From the NCBI GenBank assembly GCA_016936575.1, contig JAFGXQ010000016.1, positions 1 through 54,517 of the forward strand: DNA of 54,517 nt, read 5' to 3'. This stretch comes from Deltaproteobacteria bacterium. Lineage in GTDB: Bacteria; Myxococcota_A; Polyangia; JAAYKL01. Positions 8,180 through 17,844 of the stretch are shown here, piece after piece (the first letter of the stretch is position 1; every line of letters starts with the position of its first letter). The notes beneath the pieces are model-generated. The model had not been told where the DNA came from, did not search any database, and saw nothing but the letters and a program-made list of their open reading frames with translations. The translations under genes and the position numbers were made by a program.

Positions 8180-10507
8180 ATGCGCACTGCTTATTCCTTT
8201 TTTTCGACACCGCTCTTTCTTTTCTGGCTAAGTGTCACTGCAGTGATATCAATTGTTTTGTGCGTCACCCAAATGACCAATGCACTCGGATTCGAATACG
8301 CGTTTATCAGCGGTCTGTATCTCTCTCTCGCAGCAGGTCACCTTGCGGCGGTGCATCCCAGTCGGGTGCGCAAGCAGCTGGCCCCCTTCCCCGGCGCGAC
8401 ATCTACCGTGTTAAAGCTAGCTGCCCATTCTCTCGCGCCCGCGATGTTGCTGCTGGCAACGTCCCTTGTCATCAGCCTGATAAATACAGTTTTCGTTCCC
8501 CCCTGCAACACCCGAATCGGGTTGCTTTTTTTTCTGCTGATTCCCCTGATCTCGGTCGTCATGTCGGTAGTCTGCGCCCTGACGCTCGGTCTTCTATTTC
8601 GATCCAGAGCTGCCGCGGTAATAGGTTGGTATACACTCTGGTTCGGTGCGGCGCTCTGGGTGGGCATTCAGCTCTACACCACCCCGGCCGTATTCGGTTA
8701 TGGACCGTTTATCGGATACTGGCCCGGCGTTCTCTACGATAAGTCCATCGACATTCAATTGCCGCTCATCAGCTACCGGGTTTTCAATCTGGTTGCGGCG
8801 GGACTACTATTATGGGGAATCCATGTCAGTCTGGATACCGCCGGCCTGCGACTCTCATTAAAAAAATGGTTTCGGACCAAACGTAAATTCATGCCACTTC
8901 TGGGCGGAATTCTGTTTTTTGTGATGGACTGGGGCGTATCCGCCGACATGCATCATCGAATTTCCACCAAACGGCTGCAGGCGGAGTTGCCGATTCACCA
9001 TTCCTTGAACGATGCTGATTTTTATTTTGATACGCAGATCCCCCCGGAATACAGACGAAATCTGATGCTGGACGCTGCATTCAGTCTGTATCAACTAAAA
9101 CACTACTTCGGTGTTTCAAAAACTCCACATATAAACATATTTGTGTTCAAAGACGCCGACCAGAAAAAGAAATGGATGGGAGCTCAGCACACATCGGTGG
9201 CCAAACCCTGGTTGGGCCAAACATATATCATCGCCGATGATTTTCCCCACTGGACACTTCGCCATGAACTCGCGCATCTGGTGGCCGCCGCGTTCGGTCG
9301 AGGGCCGTTCTCCATTGCCGGCAGCTTAGGCGGATGGGTTCCCAATCCCGGCCTCATCGAAGGAATCGCTGTTTCTGCGACCCCGGTTTCCGGACAGACC
9401 AATCTCCATCAGCGGGCAAAAGGAATGCAGCAACTGAAGCTGCTTCCGAGTCTGAACCAACTGTTCGGCATTTCGTTCTTCAATTTCTATTCCGGCAGTG
9501 CATACACCGCCGCCGGTTCTTTTTGCCGGTTTTTCCAGCGAACGTACGGTGCCGAAGCATTGCGTGAACTATATTCGGGACGTTCGATTGGCGAAATCAC
9601 AAATCGCCCCCAGGACGAGGTCGAAAAACAATGGTACGATTTTTTGACGACTGTTCCCCTTTCCAACGCGCAGCTGGAACAAATTTCATATCAGTTTGAC
9701 CGGCCGTCCATCGTCGCCACACGTTGTGTGCGCGAAGTAACCCGACTCGAAGACGTAGCCGCCGATTTCGCCGCCAACAAACAATGGCGACTGGCACGAA
9801 AAGAGATCTACGCCGCACACCTGGTATCCGGATCGTCAACCCAAACTCATTTGTCGCTTCTGCTCGCCAGTGCCGCGTGCAAGGATCACCCGAACACTCT
9901 ACACATCGCATCGGAACTTCTTTCTGCAAACCCGGGGCAATTCAACAGCCAACACATCGAAGAGCTGCTGATTGATATTGATATTCGGGCTCAGGATACA
10001 GCGCATCTTGCCGACCGGTATCGTACGCTCTACGAAAACGTCGTCGGTTCAGACAACCGTAGACGGGTATATATCAAATATTATCTGGCGAATCAGTATG
10101 CCGCGCGCAGCAAACCGCTGCTGAAATACCTGTCGCATGTTCCCTTTGAAGACACCCCTGAAAAGTTGGCGGCAATGGCAGATCTCGAACAGTTATCTAA
10201 CCGCTATCCGACAGATCCGGCCCCCCCCTATCTTCAAGCGCGAATGTTTTTTCACGAGGGGATATTTTTCCATGCAGCATCAACGATGAAACGTGCATTG
10301 AAACACATCCGCACGCTCCCGATCGAATTCCAATTGGAGGCCGAACTGACGGCGGCAGCCGCGTATGCGCGTCTTGGACAAACCCAACCGGCTATCGCTC
10401 ATTTTGAAAAGGTGCGTTCACTGGCGGGTGACCAATTGGGAACTGCCGAACTCGCCGACGATTGGATTGCGCGAATCAACTGGAACACCGCTAATAAACA
10501 ACGATGA
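8180..10507 (+). CDS. Membrane-anchored gluzincin-type metalloprotease with helical repeat tail
   Basis: A 775-residue protein with three parts. Residues about 1-265 are a membrane domain with six or seven hydrophobic helices. Residues about 280-510 form a putative zinc protease: HELAH (His362, Glu363, His366) is followed 28 residues later by Glu394 in GLIEGIAVSATP, the HExxH...E pattern of gluzincins such as the peptidase MA family. Residues about 540-775 look like TPR-type helical repeats (LYQ-like and ARLGQTQPAIAHFEKVR segments). The orientation would place protease and repeats on one side of the inner membrane. Substrate and role are unknown. It sits four bases after the preceding gene with no separate ribosome site, implying coupling. 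I am confident of the motif, less so of the family. Confidence 0.75.
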   Translation: MRTAYSFFSTPLFLFWLSVTAVISIVLCVTQMTNALGFEYAFISGLYLSLAAGHLAAVHPSRVRKQLAPFPGATSTVLKLAAHSLAPAMLLLATSLVISLINTVFVPPCNTRIGLLFFLLIPLISVVMSVVCALTLGLLFRSRAAAVIGWYTLWFGAALWVGIQLYTTPAVFGYGPFIGYWPGVLYDKSIDIQLPLISYRVFNLVAAGLLLWGIHVSLDTAGLRLSLKKWFRTKRKFMPLLGGILFFVMDWGVSADMHHRISTKRLQAELPIHHSLNDADFYFDTQIPPEYRRNLMLDAAFSLYQLKHYFGVSKTPHINIFVFKDADQKKKWMGAQHTSVAKPWLGQTYIIADDFPHWTLRHELAHLVAAAFGRGPFSIAGSLGGWVPNPGLIEGIAVSATPVSGQTNLHQRAKGMQQLKLLPSLNQLFGISFFNFYSGSAYTAAGSFCRFFQRTYGAEALRELYSGRSIGEITNRPQDEVEKQWYDFLTTVPLSNAQLEQISYQFDRPSIVATRCVREVTRLEDVAADFAANKQWRLARKEIYAAHLVSGSSTQTHLSLLLASAACKDHPNTLHIASELLSANPGQFNSQHIEELLIDIDIRAQDTAHLADRYRTLYENVVGSDNRRRVYIKYYLANQYAARSKPLLKYLSHVPFEDTPEKLAAMADLEQLSNRYPTDPAPPYLQARMFFHEGIFFHAASTMKRALKHIRTLPIEFQLEAELTAAAAYARLGQTQPAIAHFEKVRSLAGDQLGTAELADDWIARINWNTANKQR

Positions 10508-10525
10508 TAGCGGTCGCGGCTGTTT

Positions 10526-13009
10526 TTACGCGTCAGAACCGGGCACTTCCGAAGCGGGTGTGATCGAATCAAGCATCTCGGCATCCCACCCCGATGCATC
10601 TCGCGGCATTAAGGAGTCCCGAGCTTCATGCTTCTGCCCTTGCAGCTGTCTGGAGATCACCCGCTGCAATTTCTTTAAATCAATGGGTTTCGAGATATAA
10701 TCGTTCATCCCGGCGTCGAGGCATTTCTGTCTATCGCCTTTCAACGCGCTGGCCGTCAGGGCAATAATCGGAATATCATTTTTAATGATCTCCGTATCAC
10801 TCCGAATTGATTTTGTGGCCGTGTATCCATCCATTACCGGCATTTGAACATCCATCAGCACCAGATCATATTGAACAAGTCTGAGCAGCTCGATGGCTTC
10901 CTGGCCGTTGGCAACCGCGTCTGAACGGAAGCCGAGACGCTTCAGCATTCCCATTGCGACCTTCTGATTGGTGGCATTGTCTTCAACGATCAGAATACGA
11001 TAGCGGTTTCGGCGATTCTCATACAAACTGTGTCTTGTGATAAATTCGTGTTCCCCAGGCTCCAACTCCAGGAGTCGCTTCACGCAATCGAATAAATCCG
11101 CGTAGCGAATAGGCTTGGTAATATACGCATCAAATCCGATTTCACGGGCCCGCTTGGCGTCTCCCCGATTTCCAAGAGATGTCATCAGAATTAAGCGTGT
11201 TTCCTGCAATACCACATCTTGTTTTATTGATCTTCCGAGCGATTCGCCGTTCATTCCCGGCATTTTGGCATCGATAATCATCACCCGATACGGATCACTC
11301 GTCTGCGCTGCTTCATATAGCCGCTGCAAGGCGACGCCGCCGTCGGTGACCGAATCAGATCTGGCCCCCCACGACGTCAGCAACGATACTGTAGCGTCGC
11401 GACTGCCGCGATTGTCATCGAGAAGCAAGATACGCGTATCCTGAATTTCACCACCAATCACCGTATCGATATGCTTCAATGAATTTTCGAGTTCCACAGT
11501 AAACCAAAACTCCGCCCCCTTCCCCAGCTCACTGAATACGCCGATATCGCCATCCATCATCTCGACAAGTCTTTTCGCAATGGCCAATCCAAGCCCCGTA
11601 CCACCGAACTTCCGTGTGGAAGTCCCGTCCAGTTGGGTAAAGCTTTCAAACAGTTTATCCTGCGCATCCGGGTCGATTCCGATTCCTGAATCTGTTACTG
11701 AAAATCTCAGTTCCGTCGATTTTTCTTTCCGATCACTAATTTCAACATAGATGGCAACTTCGCCATGTGCGGTGAATTTAAACGCGTTGTCCACCAGATT
11801 GCTGAGCACCTGTCGGATCCGTCCCGGATCACCTTTGTAGTACACATCCAGATTCGGATCTACAGCTGAGAAAAATTCAACATCTTTGCCTTCTGTGTAT
11901 GCAGTAAACGCAGCGGCGAAATCATCCATCATGGCGAACAGATTGAAATCAATTTGTTCCAGCTGCAAATCTTCAGACTCAATTTTCGAAAAATCGAGAA
12001 TATCATTTATCAGCGCCATAAGGGTTTCACTGGATCTCTTTACAATCAACGCGTATTCCCGCTGTTCCGCACTTAACGGCGTATCGAGCAGCAGCCCTGT
12101 CATACCGATTATTCCGTTCATGGGGGTCCGAATTTCATGCGACATATTGGCGAGGAATTCCGACTTGGCCTTGTTGGCGGATTCGGCTTTCTGGGCAAGC
12201 AGATTCGCATTTTTGGCCTGTATCTTCAATTCCTTGTTCAACGATTCGGCAATCAGCTTCTTTTCAAACGCGGTTACAGCGAGTTCATTGGCGCGAGTGG
12301 CTTCCCGCTCCATATCATGCCGAAGCTCCTCAAGGTCATTTTTCACGACTACAATTGATTCGAGGATGGGTGCCAACGGATGATCTTCCCCAAATGTCGG
12401 TGGAAGCTGGGATGCACCGCCATCTTCTCGCCAGGACTGCGCTGCGAAAAATTTCGCGATCTCGCTGATGTCGCGCGTATCCACCATTGTTTTCACATCC
12501 GCGGGATGAACCGCCGCATGGGCTGGAGACGTTCTTCCCGCAGAACGAGCCTCAAGGAACAAATTGGCTTTCTCAATCGCCTGCAAATATTCTTTACACA
12601 CCGCTTGGGGTATCGCATTGGAATACAGCAATCCGGCGGACTTCAACGTCATATTCAGCTGAAACGGTGCATTCAAATATATTAAGCCGGCAATCCGGTC
12701 TTGATTCCGCAAATAGTAGTCAACCAGCTTCAAACGATATGCTTTATTCGGCATCCCCTTGGCATCTGCCAAATCTTTTATTTCAACAACCGGATAGGTG
12801 TCGAACTCTTCATTGATGAACCGCTCAATTTTCGCCACATAACTCGGCGAAACCCCTTTCAGATTACCGCGTGATTTGGTGTAGAATATGGAATCTCCGA
12901 GCTTGTAAAAACTGACGTAGTACTCATCTCCCCCTTGAAAATCGGTCCACTCCGGCTTTCGAACGATTTCCAATCCGCTTTTGGGACAAATATTGGGTTT
13001 TCCGCTCAT
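10526..13009 (-). CDS. Soluble hybrid histidine kinase with two receiver domains
   Basis: An 827-residue cytoplasmic sensor kinase without membrane helices. Residues about 1-170 form a sensor-like domain I cannot name confidently; the pattern ([19 protein letters not shown], later GLIYLNAPF) resembles SpoIIAA/STAS-like folds. A coiled-coil linker (about 200-290) leads to HisKA ([11 protein letters not shown]), then HATPase (N box [11 protein letters not shown]1 DSGIGI, G2 GGTGLGLAI). Two receiver domains follow: one with phospho-acceptor Asp in [11 protein letters not shown], one in [12 protein letters not shown]. No Hpt domain is present. Its ATG overlaps the stop of the upstream kinase gene (ATGA), so it may use the Hpt domain of that partner to pass phosphate on. 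The gene pair runs convergently into the protease operon with an 18-base gap. Confidence 0.88.
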   Translation of the reverse strand: MSGKPNICPKSGLEIVRKPEWTDFQGGDEYYVSFYKLGDSIFYTKSRGNLKGVSPSYVAKIERFINEEFDTYPVVEIKDLADAKGMPNKAYRLKLVDYYLRNQDRIAGLIYLNAPFQLNMTLKSAGLLYSNAIPQAVCKEYLQAIEKANLFLEARSAGRTSPAHAAVHPADVKTMVDTRDISEIAKFFAAQSWREDGGASQLPPTFGEDHPLAPILESIVVVKNDLEELRHDMEREATRANELAVTAFEKKLIAESLNKELKIQAKNANLLAQKAESANKAKSEFLANMSHEIRTPMNGIIGMTGLLLDTPLSAEQREYALIVKRSSETLMALINDILDFSKIESEDLQLEQIDFNLFAMMDDFAAAFTAYTEGKDVEFFSAVDPNLDVYYKGDPGRIRQVLSNLVDNAFKFTAHGEVAIYVEISDRKEKSTELRFSVTDSGIGIDPDAQDKLFESFTQLDGTSTRKFGGTGLGLAIAKRLVEMMDGDIGVFSELGKGAEFWFTVELENSLKHIDTVIGGEIQDTRILLLDDNRGSRDATVSLLTSWGARSDSVTDGGVALQRLYEAAQTSDPYRVMIIDAKMPGMNGESLGRSIKQDVVLQETRLILMTSLGNRGDAKRAREIGFDAYITKPIRYADLFDCVKRLLELEPGEHEFITRHSLYENRRNRYRILIVEDNATNQKVAMGMLKRLGFRSDAVANGQEAIELLRLVQYDLVLMDVQMPVMDGYTATKSIRSDTEIIKNDIPIIALTASALKGDRQKCLDAGMNDYISKPIDLKKLQRVISRQLQGQKHEARDSLMPRDASGWDAEMLDSITPASEVPGSDA

Positions 13010-15300
13010 TCGATTACTTCTTTCTCCATCACTGCTCGCAGCTCCACAAACCGTTGTGTCAATTGGGGGATCAAATGCGCCACACGTTCCAAATCTCCGT
13101 CCTTTTCACCTGCTTTTTCAATCTCAAGCGCAACAGCGGTCACTGCGTTGCCTCCCACGTTCGAAGATGCACCTTTGATTCGGTGCGCAATCCGCCCTGC
13201 GGTCAATGCATCGGTTTTATCGACCGCCGCTTGGAGCTCTCCCAACTGCACCGACATGTCTGCAAGGTATTCACTGATAATCTCGCGCACCAGTTCATCA
13301 TCGCCCATCAGCCTATCCAGCAGCCCCGCTTTGTCAAACGTTGCCACCGAGGAATCGACTGATTGCGCAGAAGCGTCATCGCCATCTGATTCATCGGCAG
13401 AACCGCCCAGCAGCAACGCGTCGGTCTTGTATAACCATTTGGTCACCACTTCTTCCAATCGGCCGGGATCGATCGGTTTGGAGATGTAGTCATCCATGCC
13501 GGCATTGATGCATTTTTCACGGTCTCCCTCCATCGCATGAGCCGTCATCGCAATAATGGGGACCTTGGGGTTAAATAGCTCTCTGATATCTTTATCCCGA
13601 ATTTTCCGAGTCGCGTCGTATCCATCCATTCTGGGCATCTGCACATCCATGAGGACCAAATCGTAGTACCGATCCCGCAATGCCTGCACGGCTTCTTCTC
13701 CGTCATTGACCGCATCGGCACGATATCCCAATTTTTTAAGCAATCCGAGCGCAACCTTCTGATTCGTAATATTGTCTTCGGCCAGTAAAATCTTGAAACG
13801 GGCCTTGCGATCTTCTGCAATGCTGTGACGAGTGATAATATGAGAGGACTGTCTATTCTTGTTCTCTTTGAAATCCAGTTCTCCCATCAATTGCCCAAGA
13901 CAGACATACAGGTCCGATTGCAGCACCGGCTTGGTTAGGTATGCGGCAAACCCGGCCTCCAAAAACGTCGTCGCATCGCCCCGCTGACCCATATCGGTCA
14001 TCAGAATCAACTTGGCGCTGTTCAGCCGTTTATCATCCTTGATAATTTTGCCAAGCGCTTCTCCGGTCATATGCGGCATCCGCATATCCACCAACACCAG
14101 TTGGTACGGACGTTCCGCGATCTGCGCTTCATACATTTTCTGCAATGCATCCGGACCGCTGTCAGAGGTATCCGCCAGCACCCCCCAGGAATGCAGCAGC
14201 GATTCAGTCAACTCAAGGTTGCTCTGATTGTCGTCCACCACCAGCATGCGTACGCCGGTAATGTTTCCGAGTATCCTCGGTTCAGGCACTTTCGCCGATC
14301 GTTTCAACCGAACCGAAAACCAGAAATCGGCGCCCTTTCCTTCTCGACTGGTCACCCCGATCTCTCCGCCCATGATTTCACTCAATTGCTTTGAAATCGA
14401 TAATCCCAGGCCGGTTCCCCCATATTTTCGTGTTGTGGAGCCGTCCGCCTGGGTAAAGCTGTCAAACAGTTTTTTCTGTTTTTCTTCGGGAATGCCGATA
14501 CCTGAGTCCTTCACATGAAACATGATCTTGACGGTGTCCGCATCTTCCTCGTGAAGATGGCCCCGTACCGAGACCTCACCCCGATGCGTGAATTTAAATG
14601 CATTCCCCGCGAGATTGGTTAGAATTTGACGCAATCGGCCGGGATCACCTTTCACGAAAGCGGGGATTTCCGGATCCAGCCCACAGATAAATTCCAGCCC
14701 CTTGTCATGAGCCCGAAACGCCAGAGTGGATGCGAAATCCTCCAGCATGGCGCGAATATCAAAATCGATTTCCTCGATTTTCAGTTTCCGAGCCTCGATT
14801 TTTGAAAAATCCAAAATGTCGTTGATTAGCGACAGCAACGACTCCGCGCTGCTTTTGGCGACCCGGGCGAAATTCTCCTGCTCGCTGTTCAAATGACTAT
14901 CGAGCAACAACGCAAGCATTCCCAGTACCCCGTTCATCGGTGTTCGAATCTCATGAGACATATTGGCCAGAAATTCCGATTTCGCCTTGTTGGCATTCTC
15001 CGCTTCCTTGGCCATTGATTTCGAAAAAGCGGTCTGTTTTCGAAGCTGGGTATTCATTTGCTCCGATGCTTCGAGAACCTTCTGCACATTCTGCTCCGCT
15101 TTGCGGCGCAATAGCCTCTCTTTGGCGTACCTCATCGTGAAATAGCCGAGAACCGCAATCACGATAGTTATCCCTGCCGCAACCCAAACCGACATTTCCC
15201 CGCGCGCCCAAAGTGTCCACAACCCAGCGATCAACATGAGCAAAAAACTGCCGACAAAAAACGGTAAAAACGTCCCGGGGGTAAAAGTTCGCTTGGGCAT
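13006..15300 (-). CDS. Membrane hybrid histidine kinase (HisKA-HATPase-REC-REC-Hpt)
   Basis: A 764-residue BarA-like kinase. Two membrane helices (about 10-28 and 36-55) have almost no periplasmic loop, followed by a coiled coil and HisKA ([16 protein letters not shown]). The HATPase shows [16 protein letters not shown] and GGTGLGLSI. The first receiver has [12 protein letters not shown], the second [12 protein letters not shown], and the C-terminal Hpt domain carries its His in [13 protein letters not shown]. It is closely similar in layout and motifs to the downstream kinase, suggesting an old tandem duplication; the two genes overlap by four bases (ATGA). Output regulator is not encoded nearby. 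Confidence 0.9.
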   Translation of the reverse strand: MPKRTFTPGTFLPFFVGSFLLMLIAGLWTLWARGEMSVWVAAGITIVIAVLGYFTMRYAKERLLRRKAEQNVQKVLEASEQMNTQLRKQTAFSKSMAKEAENANKAKSEFLANMSHEIRTPMNGVLGMLALLLDSHLNSEQENFARVAKSSAESLLSLINDILDFSKIEARKLKIEEIDFDIRAMLEDFASTLAFRAHDKGLEFICGLDPEIPAFVKGDPGRLRQILTNLAGNAFKFTHRGEVSVRGHLHEEDADTVKIMFHVKDSGIGIPEEKQKKLFDSFTQADGSTTRKYGGTGLGLSISKQLSEIMGGEIGVTSREGKGADFWFSVRLKRSAKVPEPRILGNITGVRMLVVDDNQSNLELTESLLHSWGVLADTSDSGPDALQKMYEAQIAERPYQLVLVDMRMPHMTGEALGKIIKDDKRLNSAKLILMTDMGQRGDATTFLEAGFAAYLTKPVLQSDLYVCLGQLMGELDFKENKNRQSSHIITRHSIAEDRKARFKILLAEDNITNQKVALGLLKKLGYRADAVNDGEEAVQALRDRYYDLVLMDVQMPRMDGYDATRKIRDKDIRELFNPKVPIIAMTAHAMEGDREKCINAGMDDYISKPIDPGRLEEVVTKWLYKTDALLLGGSADESDGDDASAQSVDSSVATFDKAGLLDRLMGDDELVREIISEYLADMSVQLGELQAAVDKTDALTAGRIAHRIKGASSNVGGNAVTAVALEIEKAGEKDGDLERVAHLIPQLTQRFVELRAVMEKEVIE

Positions 15301-15441
15301 CAGAAAAAAAGTACTCCTCCAACCGATATACGTTCTATAACGTCAAAAATAGTTGATCACTTAAGCACGGATAATCGTTTTAGAAACAAATTCAGAAATA
15401 CAACATTAAGCGACCGGGCTGCGTGCGCATTGCGCATTCTA

Positions 15442-17025
15442 TCAAAAAGACAACTCCGGATGTAAAAAGAGCTCAGTTTCCGGTGCCAGTTCATCGTGAC
15501 CGATGACCGCCACGTTTTTCACTTCCTCTCCGAGCAATCGTTGAAGCGGTCGTCGAACGTACGCATCGGTGAGCAATACCAATTTGCCGTTTTCGGGCAA
15601 TCGATGACGCACCGCATCAAAAATATCATTGCGAAGCGCGGAAGGAAGCACCAGTCTCTTGCCCGCGCCGGTCTGCACGATGCTCGCCTGTAGCATTTGT
15701 TCTGACGCCGGTTCCAAAACAACCGCATCCACCTGCTGTCCGGCATCCCCGATAGATTCGCGGATCACGTGCGGCATCCGCTTTCGAATCCGGATGAGCA
15801 TTTCATCGATATCTGCTATCACCGATTCCCGCGCCAGCGCCTCCAATACAAATCTCAAAAAACGTTCATCGATACCATCGCGCCGACATTCCGCCACAAT
15901 TTCAGAAAGATATGAAAGCGACAGCCCGCTTCCCATCACTTCTCGTACCAGCACGGGGTGTGTCGTCGCCAAGTCATCGAGCAGTTGCTGCACATCATCC
16001 AAACCGAGCGCACGCCCCTGCCAGGCAACTCCGCTTTGCCCATGCGCCACCGATTGCGAAACGCTTCGCTGTAACATTGTCATTCCCACCGCCAGTGCCG
16101 CCAGACCGAGTGCCGCGACAAGAAACGGCCATGCCGGAAGACCGGGCGCCAGCGCCGGCGCCAACATCATTATTGATGCCGCATACAGTGCCTTGGGCTC
16201 AGACACCAATTGACTTCCGATCTGCTCCGCAAGACCGTCATCGCTTGTTCCCTGCGCCACTCGGGTAACCAGAAGTCCGGCCGCGGTCGAAATCAACAGC
16301 GCCGGAATCATCGTAACCAGCCCGTCCCCCACGGTAAGTCGACCGTACAAATCGAGCGCATCCAAAAAAGGCATTTCCTTGCGAAACGTTCCTACCAAAG
16401 TGCCTCCCACAATATTGATTCCGGTAATTACAAGTCCGGCCACCGCGTCGCCGCGAACAAACTTCATCGCGCCGTCCAGCGAACCGTAGTACATGCTGCG
16501 CTGCTCCAACACTTCCCGTCGCATGGTCAGCTCCCGTGGTGAAATAGACTTGCTGCGCAAATCGGTTTCAATCGCCAGCTGCATCCCGGGCAGCGCATCC
16601 AATGTGAATCTGGCGGCCACTTCTGCCACCCGCTCCGCACCTTTGGTGATCACCAGGTATAGAACCATTAAAATGATGCCGAATATCACTGCGCCGACGA
16701 TGATATCACCGCCCACCACAAATCCACCGAAGCCACCGATTATTTGCCCGGCATCAGCACGCGTCAAAATCAGACGGGTGGACGATACATTCAACGCCAG
16801 TCGAAACAGAGTGGCAATCAGCAGAATCGTGGGAAACGCACTGAATCGAAGCGGATTGCGAGTGAACAGCGCCAAGCTGAAAATCAGCAGAGAAAGACTG
16901 ATATTCAAGGCGATTAGACCATCCATCAGCCAGGGGGTCAATGGGATGATCATCATGGCCACAATTGCCGATATCAACGAGACCAAAGAGATCTCCCATG
17001 CTCTTTTTTTCAATTTCTTCATCAT
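15442..17025 (-). CDS. SctV/FlhA-family type III export protein, internally shortened
   Basis: Inner-membrane export-gate homologue of type III secretion or flagellar systems. The membrane half is well conserved: FPTILLIATLFRLALNVSST (about 65-84), ITKGAERVAEVAARFTLDA (about 126-144), the cytoplasmic FHIPEP-type loop, and GDGLVTMIPALLISTAAG (about 232-250); eight hydrophobic helices are visible. YYGSLDGAMKFVRGDA resembles SctV more than FlhA. The protein has 527 residues against about 690 for the family. The cytoplasmic part jumps from the last helix (about 325) within some 20 residues to the region resembling LLDDL...PVLVREV, so most of the first two cytoplasmic subdomains are missing while the distal ones (LSLSYLSEIV, FVLEALARE, LPENGKLVLLTD) remain. 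No other type III gene is in the window. Confidence 0.85.
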   Translation of the reverse strand: MMKKLKKRAWEISLVSLISAIVAMMIIPLTPWLMDGLIALNISLSLLIFSLALFTRNPLRFSAFPTILLIATLFRLALNVSSTRLILTRADAGQIIGGFGGFVVGGDIIVGAVIFGIILMVLYLVITKGAERVAEVAARFTLDALPGMQLAIETDLRSKSISPRELTMRREVLEQRSMYYGSLDGAMKFVRGDAVAGLVITGINIVGGTLVGTFRKEMPFLDALDLYGRLTVGDGLVTMIPALLISTAAGLLVTRVAQGTSDDGLAEQIGSQLVSEPKALYAASIMMLAPALAPGLPAWPFLVAALGLAALAVGMTMLQRSVSQSVAHGQSGVAWQGRALGLDDVQQLLDDLATTHPVLVREVMGSGLSLSYLSEIVAECRRDGIDERFLRFVLEALARESVIADIDEMLIRIRKRMPHVIRESIGDAGQQVDAVVLEPASEQMLQASIVQTGAGKRLVLPSALRNDIFDAVRHRLPENGKLVLLTDAYVRRPLQRLLGEEVKNVAVIGHDELAPETELFLHPELSF

Positions 17026-17064
17026 TGCTTTTTAATTAGATTAAAAAGAATTAAAATAAAGCGC

Positions 17065-17844
17065 ATGGGACTTCAACTGAAAAAACCGATTATATTCGCA
17101 TACATATCGACCATACTGCTTTTTTGCAGTCTGCTTGGATGCCATCGGGAGAAACAACCGCCATCAGAAACTTCATCGTACTCTTCCGAACCTTCTCAGA
17201 CACCGCCAACGTCCCCCACACCGACCTTGAAAAGCCGAACCATTCACACGTCTGCGCAGGTGTCGGCTGTCGCTTCGCGTCCGATTGTCGCCATCCACGG
17301 GCTGGGAGACACCCCGTCCCATTTTTCGCAGATATTTGACGCAGCACCGTTTTCCGCCGTGGTGATTCTTCCCCAGGCGCCGACACCTTATGGAACAGGA
17401 TACTCATGGTTTCCTGTAGCGATTCCGGTTCGCAGCGCAAATTCCACTGCCCTGAAAAAAGATGTGCTATCCGCAGCAAATCAACTATGCGCGTTTATTC
17501 ACGAATCAAATTTCGAAAAAAAACCCGTGATAACCGGTTTTTCACAGGGGGGCATATTGGCATTTTCCACAGCGGTGACATGCCCTTCCGACATTCATGC
17601 GAGTATACCGGTCGCCGGTTTTCTGCCGCTGACAATACCCGATTCCCTGCGCGACATCCCCCCCATCACCGCATTTCACGGCACAGAAGACGGCATTATT
17701 GAAAGTGTCAAGGCAAGAGAGTCAATAGCGCAACTTCAGCAACGGGGGTTTCATGCTAAGTTGGTCGAATATCCGAACGTGGGGCATACGATATCGCCCG
17801 ATATGCAGCAGGAACTGATGCGTACGCTCGGAAGCTATCTATAA
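17065..17844 (+). CDS. Alpha/beta hydrolase lipoprotein (carboxylesterase/phospholipase type)
   Basis: A 259-residue secreted hydrolase of the small carboxylesterase/phospholipase 2 group. The N-terminal signal ends in a lipobox (SLLGC, Cys27), followed by a Ser/Thr/Pro linker to about residue 60. The hydrolase core shows IVAIHGLGD (oxyanion strand), nucleophile Ser160 in GFSQGG, Asp209 in HGTEDG and His241 in VGH, a complete triad in family order. Substrate is unknown; short acyl esters are the family norm. The start lies only 39 bases from the divergent SctV start and has no clear ribosome site. The stop is directly followed by the ATG of the next lipoprotein gene, so the two form an operon. 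Confidence 0.85.
   Translation: MGLQLKKPIIFAYISTILLFCSLLGCHREKQPPSETSSYSSEPSQTPPTSPTPTLKSRTIHTSAQVSAVASRPIVAIHGLGDTPSHFSQIFDAAPFSAVVILPQAPTPYGTGYSWFPVAIPVRSANSTALKKDVLSAANQLCAFIHESNFEKKPVITGFSQGGILAFSTAVTCPSDIHASIPVAGFLPLTIPDSLRDIPPITAFHGTEDGIIESVKARESIAQLQQRGFHAKLVEYPNVGHTISPDMQQELMRTLGSYL

Noticed and set aside
13006..13009. Kinase pair as one gene split by a frameshift
   Set aside because: Each part has its own full set of kinase and receiver domains and the ATGA overlap is a normal coupling arrangement.
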